This document shows positions 54,986-64,000 of a stretch of 64,000 bases of DNA, one piece after another; the first letter of the stretch is position 1; every line of letters starts with the position of its first letter. The translations under genes were made by a program, and so were the position numbers. Below the pieces are notes generated by a model that saw only the letters and a program-made list of their open reading frames with translations, had not been told where the DNA came from and did no database searches. Source of the DNA: Cellulosilyticum ruminicola JCM 14822 (GTDB taxonomy: Bacteria > Bacillota > Clostridia > Lachnospirales > Cellulosilyticaceae); the NCBI RefSeq assembly GCF_001311925.1, contig NZ_BBCG01000010.1, forward strand, positions 1 through 64,000, written 5' to 3'.

Positions 54986-55175
54986 AGCAGGTGGCATAGT
55001 CGATTCTAATCTACCTTCGTAGTAATTTATTGAGTTTCTTAGCGAAGAGAATCAATACGGTTTTAGGTGTGTTGTTTGAACGCAGCGTAGTGAGTTCACA
55101 CCGTTGCTTTAATTCTCAAGCTTAAAGACTCACAAATTACGAAGAGTGTAGTTAGAAGCGGCTATGCCACCTGCT
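54986..55175. repeat. Structured intergenic repeat, copy B
   Basis: A 14-bp outer stem AGCAGGTGGCATAG (54986-54999) with its complement at 55162-55175 has no sequence in common with that of copy A. Inside are TCTA-CTAC/GTAG-TAGA, the conserved blocks CTACCTTCGTAGTAATTT and AAATTACGAAGAGTGTAG, GAGT/ACTC, AGAAT/ATTCT and the GGTGTG/CACACC core with GAACGCAGCGTAGTGAG. It lies between the amidase gene and argD, 17 bases from the argD stop. Confidence 0.8.
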
Positions 55176-55191
55176 GACCTTTAGAGTTACC

Positions 55192-56360
55192 CTAAACAAG
55201 TGCTTCTTTTAAGATAGCAACTGCTTCGTCGATTTCTTCTTTTGTTACGATAAGTGGTGGTACAAAACGAATGACGTTTGTGCCTGCACTTGCGATAAGC
55301 ATGCCTTTTTCCATACATTTGCTAACAATGTCCTTAGGTGTTTTTGTAATTTCAACTCCTTGCATTAAACCAATCCCTCTTACATCTGTAACGCAGTCTA
55401 CTTCATCTTTAAGTACATTGAGCTTTTCTGTTAAATAAGCCCCTACTTCTTGAACATGAGCAAGTAATCCATTGTTTACGAGTTCATCCATTACAACTGT
55501 TGCTGCTGTTGTTACCATTGGATTACCCCCAAATGTAGAAGCGTGATCTCCTGGTACGAATACAGCTACATCATCTTTGCAAAGCATAGCCCCGACAGGT
55601 ACACCGCCACCTAATCCTTTAGCAGTAGATACTACATCTGGATGAATGCCGAAGTTTTCATAAGCAAAGAGTTTACCGGTTCTACCCATACCAGATTGCA
55701 CTTCATCAATGATAAGAAGGGCATCATATTTGTGACAAAGTTCTTCTACTTGTTTGAGATATTCTACTTGTACTGGAATGATTCCACTTTCTCCTTGAAT
55801 AACTTCAAGAATAACACCACATGTTTTTTCACTAATGATTTCTTTTAAACTTTCAATATCATTGTATACAGCATATTTAGTACCTGGTAATAATGGTAAG
55901 AAGTTCTTTTGATATTTTTCTTGTCCTGTAGCTGTAAGAGCGCCACATGTTCTACCATGGAAAGATTGTTTCATTGAAATAAGTTCAATTTTATCTTCAC
56001 TTTTAAGTTTCCCATACTTTTTAGCAAGTTTAATAGCTGCTTCATTGGCTTCTGCCCCACTATTACAGAAGAATACTTTATCAAAATCAGAGTTTTCTAC
56101 AAGCATTTTAGATGCATTTACAAGTGGTTCTGTATAATAATAGTTTGAAATATGAATAAGTTTTTCAACTTGTGCTTGTAAAGCCTGTGTTAATTTTTAT
56201 GGCCATAACCTAAAGCATTAACAGCAATCCCTGCACACATATCGATATATTTTTTATTATTTTCATCATATACATAAACGCCTTCACCATGAGAAATTAC
56301 AAGCGGAAAACGTCCATAAGTGTTCATTACATAATTATTTGCATTGTCTAATACTGACAT
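55192..56360 (-). CDS. argD: Acetylornithine aminotransferase (frameshift)
   Basis: The class III aminotransferase converts N-acetylglutamate semialdehyde to N-acetylornithine with PLP. N-terminal part: MSVLDNANNYVMNTYGRFPL to GIAVNALGYGHKN; after one A missing near 56197 it continues KLTQALQAQVEKLIHISNYY. Then FFCNSGAEANEAAIKLAKKY, LIIDEVQSGMGRTGKLFAYE, and the PLP lysine in DVVSTAKGLGGGVPVGAML. About 390 residues corrected. ATG overlaps the argB stop by one base. Confidence 0.93.
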
Positions 56361-57259
56361 TATTTCTCCCCCTCTTTGTACATCATTGTTCCAATACCAT
56401 TTGGTGTATAAATTTCTAAGATTAGTGCATGTTTTCTACGTCCATCTAAGATATGCACCATAGATACACCTTTATCAATAGCTTTCATACAGCATTCAAC
56501 TTTTGGAATCATCCCACCTGCAATTGTGCCATCTGCAAGGTAATCTTTTGCTTTTTGATCGCTTAAGAATGAAATAAGTGATGATGAATCATCTTTGTCT
56601 TTGAGAACACCTTCAACATCTGTTAAAAATACTAGTTTTTCTGCATTTAATGCCCCAGCAATCGCTACAGCTGCATAGTCTGCATTGATATTGTAAGTAT
56701 TGCCTTTTTCATCTGCGCCAATAGGTGCAATAACTGGAATGAAACTATCATCAAGAAGTGATTTTAAAAGTCTTGTATTCACTTTCTCGATTTCACCTAC
56801 GAATCCTAAGTCAATGCCATCTTTTTCAAGTTTTTTAGCTCTTAACATTTTGCCATCTTTACCTGAAAGTCCTACAGGACATCCGCCATGTTGTGCAAGC
56901 ATTTGTACAATATTTTTATTAACTTTACCTGATAAAACCATTTCTACAACTTCCATTGTTTCTTTAGTTGTTACACGAAGTCCGTTGATAAATTCTGATT
57001 TAATATCAAGTCTTTTAAGCATAGTATTAATTTCAGGACCGCCCCCGTGAACGATAACAGGTCTAAGTCCTACTAATTTAAGAAGTACAATATCTTGAAT
57101 AATTGTTTTATTAATTTCTGGATCAAGCATCGCACTTCCGCCGTATTTAATAACAACTGTATTTCCATTGAATTCTCTAATATAAGGTAATGCATCTATA
57201 AGCACTTTTGCTTTTTCTAATCCATCATCTACTAAATTTACTTTCTTTTCATTCTCCAT
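56360..57259 (-). CDS. argB: Acetylglutamate kinase
   Basis: The 299-residue kinase phosphorylates N-acetylglutamate, the arginine-sensitive step in many bacteria. Motifs: TVVIKYGGSAMLDPEINKTI, LVGLRPVIVHGGGPEINTML, YNINADYAAVAIAGALNAEK, VFLTDVEGVLKDKDDSS and AGGMIPKVECCMKAIDKGVS. An N-terminal extension (first 25 residues) is of the type seen in hexameric, arginine-regulated enzymes. Middle gene of argJ-argB-argD. Confidence 0.96.
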   Translation of the reverse strand: MENEKKVNLVDDGLEKAKVLIDALPYIREFNGNTVVIKYGGSAMLDPEINKTIIQDIVLLKLVGLRPVIVHGGGPEINTMLKRLDIKSEFINGLRVTTKETMEVVEMVLSGKVNKNIVQMLAQHGGCPVGLSGKDGKMLRAKKLEKDGIDLGFVGEIEKVNTRLLKSLLDDSFIPVIAPIGADEKGNTYNINADYAAVAIAGALNAEKLVFLTDVEGVLKDKDDSSSLISFLSDQKAKDYLADGTIAGGMIPKVECCMKAIDKGVSMVHILDGRRKHALILEIYTPNGIGTMMYKEGEK

Positions 57260-57349
57260 TTTTAAAGCCCCCTCAAGTTTTAACGCTCTATGTTAAATCT
57301 TACTTCAATTCAATCCTTATCTACTCTTTACCTATTTTTTACACCGTTA

Positions 57350-58570
57350 TTAGCTTCTGTAGTCCCCATTAATTTTTACGTAATCATAACTTAAGTCACA
57401 GCCCCAAGCTGTTACTTCAGCATCACCTTCACCCATTGTGATACTAATTTTAATTTCCTTTTCAAGAAGAATTGTTTTAGCTTTTTCTTCACTAAATTTG
57501 ATTGGAAGTCCGCCTTTAAGAAGTGAAATACATCCAGCAGTACTTTCAAAATCAATATCTACTTTAGAGGCATCAAAGTCAATACCAGAGTAACCCATTG
57601 CGCAAAATACACGTCCCCAGTTAGCATCTGCACCGAAGAATGCTGTTTTTACAAGATTAGATGTTAAAACGCTTTTTGCAATTGTTTTACCATCTTCGAA
57701 GTTTTTAGCACCTTTTAAATTGACTTCAAGAAGTTTAGTGGCCCCTTCACCATCTTTTGCAATAGATACGGCAATATATTTACATACTTCAAAGAGTGTG
57801 TTGCAGAAGATATCAAAAGCTTCCCCTTCACTATCGATAATCTTGTTACCTGCAAGTCCATTAGCCAGTACAAGAACGCTATCATTTGTACTTGTATCCC
57901 CATCTACTGTAATCATATTAAATGATGTATCAATACATTTTTTAAGTGCTTTTTGTAACATCTCTTGTGTGATATTAACGTCTGTTGTTACGAAACCTAA
58001 CATTGTTGCCATATTAGGGTGAATCATACCAGAACCTTTACCCATACCACCAATTGTATAAGTTATACCATTAATTTCTTCTTCAATAGCAATTGTTTTT
58101 TTGATTAAGTCTGTGGTTAAAATAGCTGTTGCTGCACTATCTCCACCTTCGAAACTTGCTTCTAATTCTTTTGCTACCACTGGAATTCCCGCTCTAATTA
58201 CATCCATTGGTAAGTTCACACCGATTACACCTGTAGAACAAACTAATACTTCTTCTTTTTTTACATTTAATATCTCACTTACAATTTGAGCCATTTCTTC
58301 TGTATCTTTAAGTCCTTGCTCCCCTGTTGCTGCATTAGCATTTCCACTATTTACAACGATCGCATGTACTTTATTTTGTTTTTCTAATACACTTTTATCC
58401 CAAAGTACTGGTGCAGCTTTTACCACATTTTGTGTAAAAGCACCTGCATAAGTACAAGGAGTTTCACTATATACGAGTGCTAAATCTTTTTTCTTTGCTT
58501 TAAGTCCAATATGTCCTCCGGCTCCTTGATATCCTTTCGCTGCTGTTATGCCACCTTGTATAAGTTTCAT
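57350..58570 (-). CDS. argJ: Bifunctional glutamate N-acetyltransferase / amino-acid acetyltransferase
   Basis: Start 58570 (MKLIQGGITAAKGYQGAGGH) follows GGAGGGATGACT; an ATG six bases upstream is worse placed. About 406 residues. The self-cleavage motif KGSGMIHPNMATMLGFVTTD holds the catalytic Thr (MATML). Other blocks: CSTGVIGVNLPMDVI, TVDGDTSTNDSVLVLANGLA and DANWGRVFCAMGYSGIDF. It recycles the acetyl group from acetylornithine to glutamate and may make acetylglutamate from acetyl-CoA. First gene of the arg operon; argC is not adjacent. Confidence 0.96.
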   Translation of the reverse strand: MKLIQGGITAAKGYQGAGGHIGLKAKKKDLALVYSETPCTYAGAFTQNVVKAAPVLWDKSVLEKQNKVHAIVVNSGNANAATGEQGLKDTEEMAQIVSEILNVKKEEVLVCSTGVIGVNLPMDVIRAGIPVVAKELEASFEGGDSAATAILTTDLIKKTIAIEEEINGITYTIGGMGKGSGMIHPNMATMLGFVTTDVNITQEMLQKALKKCIDTSFNMITVDGDTSTNDSVLVLANGLAGNKIIDSEGEAFDIFCNTLFEVCKYIAVSIAKDGEGATKLLEVNLKGAKNFEDGKTIAKSVLTSNLVKTAFFGADANWGRVFCAMGYSGIDFDASKVDIDFESTAGCISLLKGGLPIKFSEEKAKTILLEKEIKISITMGEGDAEVTAWGCDLSYDYVKINGDYRS

Positions 58571-58754
58571 AGTCATCCCTCCATATTGTTTAAATTTTAT
58601 ATTTAATTATAAACTTTTATCTTATTTTAATATGTTTATAATTATATTTAATTTTTATTTTTTTGCAATACCTTTTCAGAATTTTTATAAATTAATTTGT
58701 ATTTTTATTCAACCCTTATACATTTTCATTTTCCCTACATGTCCATAAGTTCAT

Positions 58755-58798
58755 AAAAAAGAATAGATACAAGGTTTTTATACCACTGCATCTATTCT
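58755..58798 (-). terminator. Terminator of the phosphoesterase gene
   Basis: GAATAGATACA (58761-58771) pairs with TGCATCTATTC (58787-58797) with one mismatch; minus-strand T6. Confidence 0.8.
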
Positions 58799-58845
58799 CT
58801 TAGAATTTCATTTTATACATTTTAAGTCTCTTATTACTATTTATA

Positions 58846-59705
58846 TTAATTCAAGTTAATAACTGTTAACTCTGGTATGGTACCTAATCTAAAGCGCTGC
58901 TGACTGGTACCAACTCCTGTATTTACATATAACTTCATTCTTGAACTTAGATCATATAAACCCTTCACATACTTTTTTCCTTTAGGCGGCGTTAAGATTG
59001 CCCCTTTAAAAGGAATTCTCACCTGTCCACCATGGCTATGACCTGAAAGCTGTAAATCTGCTGGATATTTTTGAATCTCATCTGCTAAATCCGGCTCATG
59101 ACACAGCACAATATTATAGTCCGCTTTGCCACTATTCAACATAGCTTTTTCCAAATCTACTTTACCAAAAATGGCGTCATCTATACCTATAATATTCAAC
59201 TTCTTACCATTTTCTAATGTAATCACTTTATGTTCATTCATTAAAAGCTGAAAATTAGCAGCTTTCATAATCTCCTTATAACGCCTAATTCCATTACTGC
59301 CATAATCATGATTGCCCGCCACAGCGAACTTGCCATACTTTGTTTCTATCTCACTGAGTATACGGATAGCATCTTCTTTTTCATTAAATTTCTTGTTATC
59401 ATCTATTAAATCACCAGTGAATATGAGTAAATCTGGCTTCAGTTCATTAATCTTTTTCACTAAACGCTCTAAATGGCTATATTATAATCTGGCCCTAAAT
59501 GTATATCACTGCATTGTACAATTTTAAGCGGTACGCTCTGATTTAAAGCTTTTGCATCTATGTTGATTTCATTTGTCACTAAAAGTTCAGGCTCTACATA
59601 TCTCACATAAGTTAAGACACATACTCCGGCTAATACTAAAAATACCATAAATTTAATCACACCTTTTATGAATAAAACAACTTGCTTAATAAGCTTCCTA
59701 CCCAT
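58846..59705 (-). CDS. Membrane-anchored metallophosphoesterase (frameshift)
   Basis: AAAGGAGGATAC precedes the ATG (MGRKLIKQVVLFIKGVIKFM, MVFLVLAGVCVLTYV: one membrane helix). Metal-site motifs are VQCSDIHLGPDYNI (Asp-x-His), LLIFTGDLIDDN (GDxxD), FAVAGNHDYGSNG (GNHD), IVLCHEPDLADEI and LQLSGHSHGGQVRIP (GHxH). One base is missing near 59465, between DYNI and SHLERLVKKINEL. YkuE/YaeI-type; in E. coli and Bacillus such proteins act on lipid or envelope phosphates, substrate here unknown. Confidence 0.88.
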
Positions 59706-59766
59706 GTATCCTCCTTTATTAATATGAATCAGATACCTTATGCGTTACCACTTGTATCAATGTACT

Positions 59767-60404
59767 TTAATCTTCCTGTGACATAAGCTCTTCTAAAACC
59801 TTGCGAATCACTTCACTATTAAACCCTCTTTGAGCAAGGAAACCATACATCTTTCCTTTAAAAGTATATTGATCTTCAGTCTTTCTTTTATAATAATCAT
59901 ATTTCTTAAGGGCAAGCGCCTTACAATTTTCATAAGCCTCATCCACATCATAACCATCTTCTAAAGCACTTCGAATGATTTCACTATCTACACCCTTCAT
60001 CTTTAAAGCCTGTGCGATATAACGTGGCCCCTTTTTAGAAAACCTTTTCTTGTCACTTATAAAAGCAGCTGTTAATTTTTCATCATCAATATAATTGTAT
60101 TCCTTAAGTTTCTCCATAGTAAATGAGATGGCCTCATCCGAGTATTCCTTTTGTCTCAATTTATCTTTGAGCGCTTTCTCAAAATAATTGCGTCCACCCA
60201 ATAAATAAACGGCATAAGAAAAGCACTTATTTTTACTTCTTCATTATTAAGCAGCTCTAAAGTTGTCTCATCTAATTGCATACCCTTTTTTAAATTCAGC
60301 TTAATGAGTGTATCTTCACTGACACCACAATAAAATTCCTCATCTAAAAAGAGACTATAGCGCTCTCCGCCTTGCTGCACGCTAATCTTCGTAATTGTCT
60401 TCAT
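59767..60404 (-). CDS. recX: RecX regulatory protein (frameshift)
   Basis: The N-terminal part ([36 protein letters not shown] after restoring a T near 60210) and the long helical part ([60 protein letters not shown]) form the RecX fold of three-helix repeats. It binds and dampens RecA filaments. About 212 residues corrected. No recA lies next to it in this window. Confidence 0.88.
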
Positions 60405-60659
60405 AATGAACCTCCTTTTATAATGAGTAATTATATCACAATCCTCTCCCTAGTATTGCCATTTTATTCATCTTTCAAACGAGATTTACCTTACCCAGAA
60501 ATAGCTATTTCTACTTACTCTTTTGGGTTGATTTTCTTATTAAAGTATATTAAATATGTCCATCTTATTAACATCTGAGGTTTTTATTTTTACATCATGC
60601 AAATCCAAAAATACAACCTATTTGAGATTGAGTCCTAGTAAATCTCTCTACTGTAACTG

Positions 60660-60784
60660 CCATCAATATAAATACATTAACTTCTCGTCTTCCACCATTA
60701 AATAAGCAACTATCAACTGGGGTTGACCTAACCTGAATGTATTAACTCTTTTTCTACCCTCTGGTAAACAAAAAGAAACTGGGG
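60660..60784 (-). repeat. Tandem degenerate ~65-base repeats
   Basis: On the minus strand two units begin CCCCAGTTTCTTTTTG (ending 60784) and CCCCAGTTGATAGTTG (ending 60722) and share GAGTTAATACATTC / GAAGTTAATGTATTT. Small open frames can be read (RKRVNTFRLGQPQLIVAYL and GRREVNVFILMAVTVERFT), but they overlap in different frames and have no ribosome site, so I treat the stretch as repeat. The motif recurs beside repeats B and C. Confidence 0.45.
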
Positions 60785-60813
60785 TAATGGCCTATTTGTT
60801 AACCTTCTATATC

Positions 60814-61772
60814 TTAAATGATAATTTCTTCCCAAGTTGCTGAGTTTAAATAATCCTCTACTCTTTCTGCTGTCATTTCTGGGTGAATAGTTTCTTCATG
60901 TGAGATTGTGATATTTGACATTGAAATCGCATATTTTACGATATCCTTAATTGATTTATTTGTCATATATCCTGCACCTAAACCTGCTACGAATGCGTCT
61001 CCAGCACCTGTTACATTAAGTACTTCTGTACAAGCTGCTTTAATGATTCCTTCTTCTTCACCGTTATTGTAATAAACCCCTTCTACATCTAAGCTGATAA
61101 AGATATTCTGGATACCTAATGATCTGAAGTGAGCACCAGCTCTTTTAACATCTTCATGTGTTTTGATTTCAAAACCACAGATAATTTCAGCTTCGTGTCT
61201 GTTTGGTTTTACTGTGTGGAAATGGTGTAATAAATGTTCTACACGTTTGCTTTAGCTCCTGATACAGGGTCTAATACAAATTTTGTTTTTCCTTTATATT
61301 TTTCTAAAACATATTCAAGAAATGGTGGGTTATCAGCTCCTAGAATCATATATTCTGCATTTTCAATGATCTCTGCACGCTTGTCTAATTCTTCATGTGA
61401 AAACTGATTTGCAAGTTTTGTATCAACTACCGCTGATACCATTTCACCATGTTCATCTAAAATCGCTAAATATGTTGGTGTTGAACCACCTTTTACAACT
61501 AGTGAGTCACTCATATCAAGTCCAACTTCTTTTGCACGACGTAAAATATCTTCCCCTTTTGAATCATCTCCTAAGATAGAAATAAATTTAGTATTTACGC
61601 CAACTCTAGACATGTTTTCTGCAATGTTTCTACATACTCCACCGCAAGAAACTTTTACTTTTCCTGGGTTAGAATCATAAGGTCTGTATCCTGCATATGA
61701 AAATCCAAATATGTCATAAATTGATATCCCAAAAACAAGGGCGTATGAATTATTGTTTTGTGTCATCTCCAT
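60814..61772 (-). CDS. PfkB/ribokinase-family kinase (frameshift)
   Basis: The kinase begins MEMTQNNNSYALVFGISIYD and has VKVSCGGVCRNIAENMSRVG (signature 1), VNTKFISILGDDSKGEDIL, and, after a base missing near 61245, VKPNRHEAEIICGFEIKTHE and the catalytic VLNVTGAGDAFVAGLGAGYM (signature 2, Asp base). About 319 residues corrected. It phosphorylates a sugar or nucleoside hydroxyl with ATP; the pattern CGGVCRNIAENMSRVG resembles pseudouridine kinases, a tentative assignment. Confidence 0.85.
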
Positions 61773-61980
61773 GTTCCTTTTCTCTTTCTCTTTAAATGTT
61801 CCTATATTTTTAGATAACTATTATCTTATCACAACTCTTACCAAATGAACATAAAAATTTTATATAACTATATATTTCCAACTTTAAGTAATTTAATTCT
61901 ATAATTTTATATTTTTAGAATAATAAATCTTAAAATAACACAAATACTAAACTTAATATTTTATATTACATTATTTTTTA

Positions 61981-62009
61981 TTGAACTTATGCATATTATA
62001 TTCTATAAT
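61981..62009 (+). promoter_or_regulatory. Promoter of the spe operon
   Basis: TTGAAC (61981-61986), a 17-base spacer and TATAAT (62004-62009), about 50 bases ahead of speD. The preceding 170 bases are AT-rich without other features. Confidence 0.6.
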
Positions 62010-62061
62010 GAGATAGCATTTAGAATTACATTTTTCAGCAAAGGAGCCTAGTTGAAGAGCA

Positions 62062-62916
62062 ATGAAAGATATAGCTAATAATAAATTAAAATTACATGGA
62101 TTTAATAATCTTACAAAGACCCTTAGCTTTAATATGTACGATATCTGTTATACAAAGACAGCGACTGATAGGCAGGCTTATATTGAATATATCGATGAAC
62201 AATACAATGCTGCGAGACTCACTCAAATTCTTACTACTGTTACAGAAATGATTGGGGCCAATATCTTAAATATCGCTCAGCAAGATTACGATCCTCAAGG
62301 TGCTAGTGTAACTATTTTAATGAGTGAAGGTGCTGTACCTGAGATTAAACATGCAGAAGCCAAATCCGCTTCTCCTGGACCTATTCCTGAGATTATTCTT
62401 GGCCATTTAGATAAAAGTCATATTACTGTGCACACCTATCCTGAATATCATCCTTATGAAGGGATTAGTACATTTAGAGCCGATATTGATGTGTCTACTT
62501 GTGGAGAAATTTCACCACTTAAAGCACTTAATTATTTAATTCACTGTTTTGACGCTGACGTTATGACTATTGACTATCGCGTACGTGGTTTTGCAAGAGA
62601 CTTTGCAGGCAATAAGCTCTTTATTGACCACCCTATTGACTCGATTCAAAACTTCATTCCAGAACATATACGCATGATCTATAACATGATTGATGTAAAT
62701 GTTTATCAAGAAAATATCTTCCATACCAAATGCCGTCTCAAAGAATTTGACTTAGACAACTATCTCTTTGGCTATACAAAAGATGAGATTCATAAAGGTG
62801 AAGCTAGAATGATTGCCAAAAAGGTGAAACATGAGATGGATGAAATCTTCTATGGCACAGTTGTACGTGAAGCCATGTTTCCTTTAGAAGAAGATTACGA
62901 TACGCCAGATAAATAA
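62062..62916 (+). CDS. speD: S-adenosylmethionine decarboxylase proenzyme
   Basis: The 284-residue proenzyme cleaves itself to form a pyruvoyl group and decarboxylates SAM, supplying aminopropyl groups for spermidine. The cleavage site is [13 protein letters not shown] with Ser119; length and the following [20 protein letters not shown] match the E. coli-type (class 1) enzyme and not the short Bacillus SpeH. AAGGAG stands 15 bases before the ATG, a little far. First gene of speD-speE-speB. Confidence 0.95.
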   Translation: MKDIANNKLKLHGFNNLTKTLSFNMYDICYTKTATDRQAYIEYIDEQYNAARLTQILTTVTEMIGANILNIAQQDYDPQGASVTILMSEGAVPEIKHAEAKSASPGPIPEIILGHLDKSHITVHTYPEYHPYEGISTFRADIDVSTCGEISPLKALNYLIHCFDADVMTIDYRVRGFARDFAGNKLFIDHPIDSIQNFIPEHIRMIYNMIDVNVYQENIFHTKCRLKEFDLDNYLFGYTKDEIHKGEARMIAKKVKHEMDEIFYGTVVREAMFPLEEDYDTPDK

Positions 62917-62941
62917 ATGTGCAATTAACAAGGAGGACACA

Positions 62942-63798
62942 ATGGCAGAATTATGGTATACAGAAAATCATCAAGAGGATGTACGCTTCTCAATAGAAAT
63001 CAAAAAACATTTACATTCAGAGCGTAGCCCCTTTCAACAGATTGATTTTTATGATAGTAAAACCTTCGGCCGCTTCTTTACTTTAGATGGCCTTATGATG
63101 GTTACTGAAAAAGATGAATTTATTTATCACGATATGATTAGCCATATACCTATGGCTGTTAATCCTAACATTAAGAAGTTTTAATCATAGGCGGTGGAGA
63201 TGGAGGTTCTGCGAGGGAAATCTTACGTTATAAGACCATTGAATCTGTAGATTTAGTAGAAATAGATGAACGCGTTGTGCGCCTTTGTCAAAAATTTTTA
63301 CCTCAAACGGCTTATAAATTAGACCATGATTCACGTATTAAAATGTACTTTGAAGATGGTGTTGCCTTCGCCCAAAATGCTTTAGAAAATACTTATGATT
63401 TAATCTTAGTAGACTCTACAGATCCTATAGGACCTGGGGAAGGTTTATTTTCTACTGCTTTTTATCAAAACTGTGCCCGCATCTTAACAGATGATGGTAT
63501 TTTGATTAATCAACACGAAAGCCCTTATTATAAGTCTGATGCTTATGAAATGCGCAGAGCCCACCATAAACTCAAAAAGACATTTCCTATTACGAAAGTT
63601 TATCAGTTTCATTTGCCAACTTATCCTTCAGGTCATTGGCTCTTTGGCTTTGCCTCAAAGAAATTTGATCCTATTAAGGATTTAAAAGCTGAGTCTTGGG
63701 AAAAGCTTGGGCTTTATACAAAATACTATAATACAAATTTACACAAGGGAGCTTTTATGCTGCCAACCTATGTAAAGGAAGGACTTGAGAATGCTTAA
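62942..63798 (+). CDS. speE: Spermidine synthase (frameshift)
   Basis: AAGGAGGACACA precedes the ATG ([20 protein letters not shown]). Motifs: [20 protein letters not shown], then after one base missing at about 63178 [19 protein letters not shown] (the aminopropyl-donor site), [11 protein letters not shown] and [20 protein letters not shown] (catalytic Asp). It transfers aminopropyl from decarboxylated SAM to putrescine. About 285 residues corrected. 25 bases after speD. Confidence 0.93.
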
Positions 63799-64000
63799 CA
63801 CTTATACAATGCAAACATTTATTGGTTTTGACAAAACATTTGAAGAATCAAACATCGTTTTATTTGGTGCCCCATTTGACGGTACAACAAGCTACCGCCC
63901 TGGAACGCGTTTCGCACCTACTGCTGTGCGTCCTGATTCTTATGGACTTGAAACTTACTCTCCTTACTTAGATCTAGATCTTGAAGATTTTAATCTATGT
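63791..64000 (+). CDS. speB: Agmatinase, partial
   Basis: ATG 63791 overlaps the speE stop by eight bases. The visible 70 residues ([60 protein letters not shown]) are the N-terminus of an agmatinase/ureohydrolase: [18 protein letters not shown]-type wording is diagnostic. It hydrolyses agmatine to putrescine, the substrate of SpeE. Cut by the window edge; the Mn2+ ligands lie further on. Confidence 0.9.
   Translation, partial: MLNTYTMQTFIGFDKTFEESNIVLFGAPFDGTTSYRPGTRFAPTAVRPDSYGLETYSPYLDLDLEDFNLC

Noticed and set aside
58571-58750. ArgR/AhrC operator ahead of argJ
   Set aside because: The region is very AT-rich and shows no convincing pair of 18-base ARG boxes.

Overview
The window looks like a chromosomal segment of a low-GC, endospore-forming member of the Clostridia, most likely Lachnospirales. 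This rests on the strong AT bias, AGGAGG-type ribosome binding sites, an alpha/beta-type small acid-soluble spore protein, DUF1540 and DUF4250 proteins, a CwlD-like amidase, VanZ and PAP2 proteins, and a short FtsH paralogue. The genus is a guess; nothing here fixes it. Most genes lie on the minus strand.

Layout. 0-1.6 kb: a compact peptide-modification (RiPP-like) cluster on the minus strand with a 37-residue Cys/Asp precursor, a radical SAM/SPASM maturase and the start of a membrane protein. 1.7-7.3 kb: an unknown ORF with an in-frame stop, an ATP-grasp ligase, a small membrane protein, a TPR protein, a decayed IS4-family element that splits a 27-codon ORF, and an ArsB/SLC13-type transporter. 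7.6-8.6 kb: fructose-bisphosphate aldolase. 8.6-10 kb: a gene graveyard with two fusion junctions between unrelated gene remnants. 10-17.8 kb: housekeeping and small genes (nitrilase-family amidase, SASP, unusual solute-binding lipoprotein, VanZ, 2-hydroxyacid dehydrogenase, TPR, SPFH, M29 aminopeptidase, DUF4250). 17.9-29.5 kb: a two-component system, an HTH regulator with three operator-like dyads, FtsH, a candidate small RNA, a GntR regulator, DUF1540, PAP2, TPR, diguanylate cyclase and DeoD. 29.7-32.3 kb: a decayed TudS-like gene, a LexA-type SOS box in front of an apparent noncoding transcript, a cell-wall glucosaminidase, and an IS4 remnant. 32.4-38.1 kb: the oppABCDF oligopeptide importer. 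38.5-46.5 kb: small genes, a membrane protein, an antiporter remnant fused to a SEC-C N-terminus, tRNA-Thr, an amidase_6 protein, an ECF sigma/anti-sigma pair, and broken lipoprotein and phosphoesterase genes. 46.5-64 kb: acetyltransferases, gltX, a glycosyltransferase, a large hybrid-sensing kinase, a second amidase_6 protein, a CwlD-like amidase, argJ-argB-argD, a phosphoesterase, recX, a PfkB-family kinase and the polyamine operon speD-speE-speB.

How genes work together. ArgJ-ArgB-ArgD supply ornithine/arginine. SpeB, SpeE and SpeD form the agmatine-putrescine-spermidine route. OppABCDF imports peptides. CwlD-like amidase, glucosaminidase and two amidase_6 proteins act on the wall. The RiPP cluster is a self-contained precursor plus enzyme plus probable membrane partner.

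Two large-scale features stand out. First, about 17 otherwise conserved genes carry a frameshift, and in all but one exactly one base is missing, which points to deletion errors in the assembly more than to biology. Second, three intergenic long-hairpin repeats (25.1, 47.1 and 55.0 kb) keep their pairing while the stem sequences differ, which suggests a structured RNA or non-autonomous element family.
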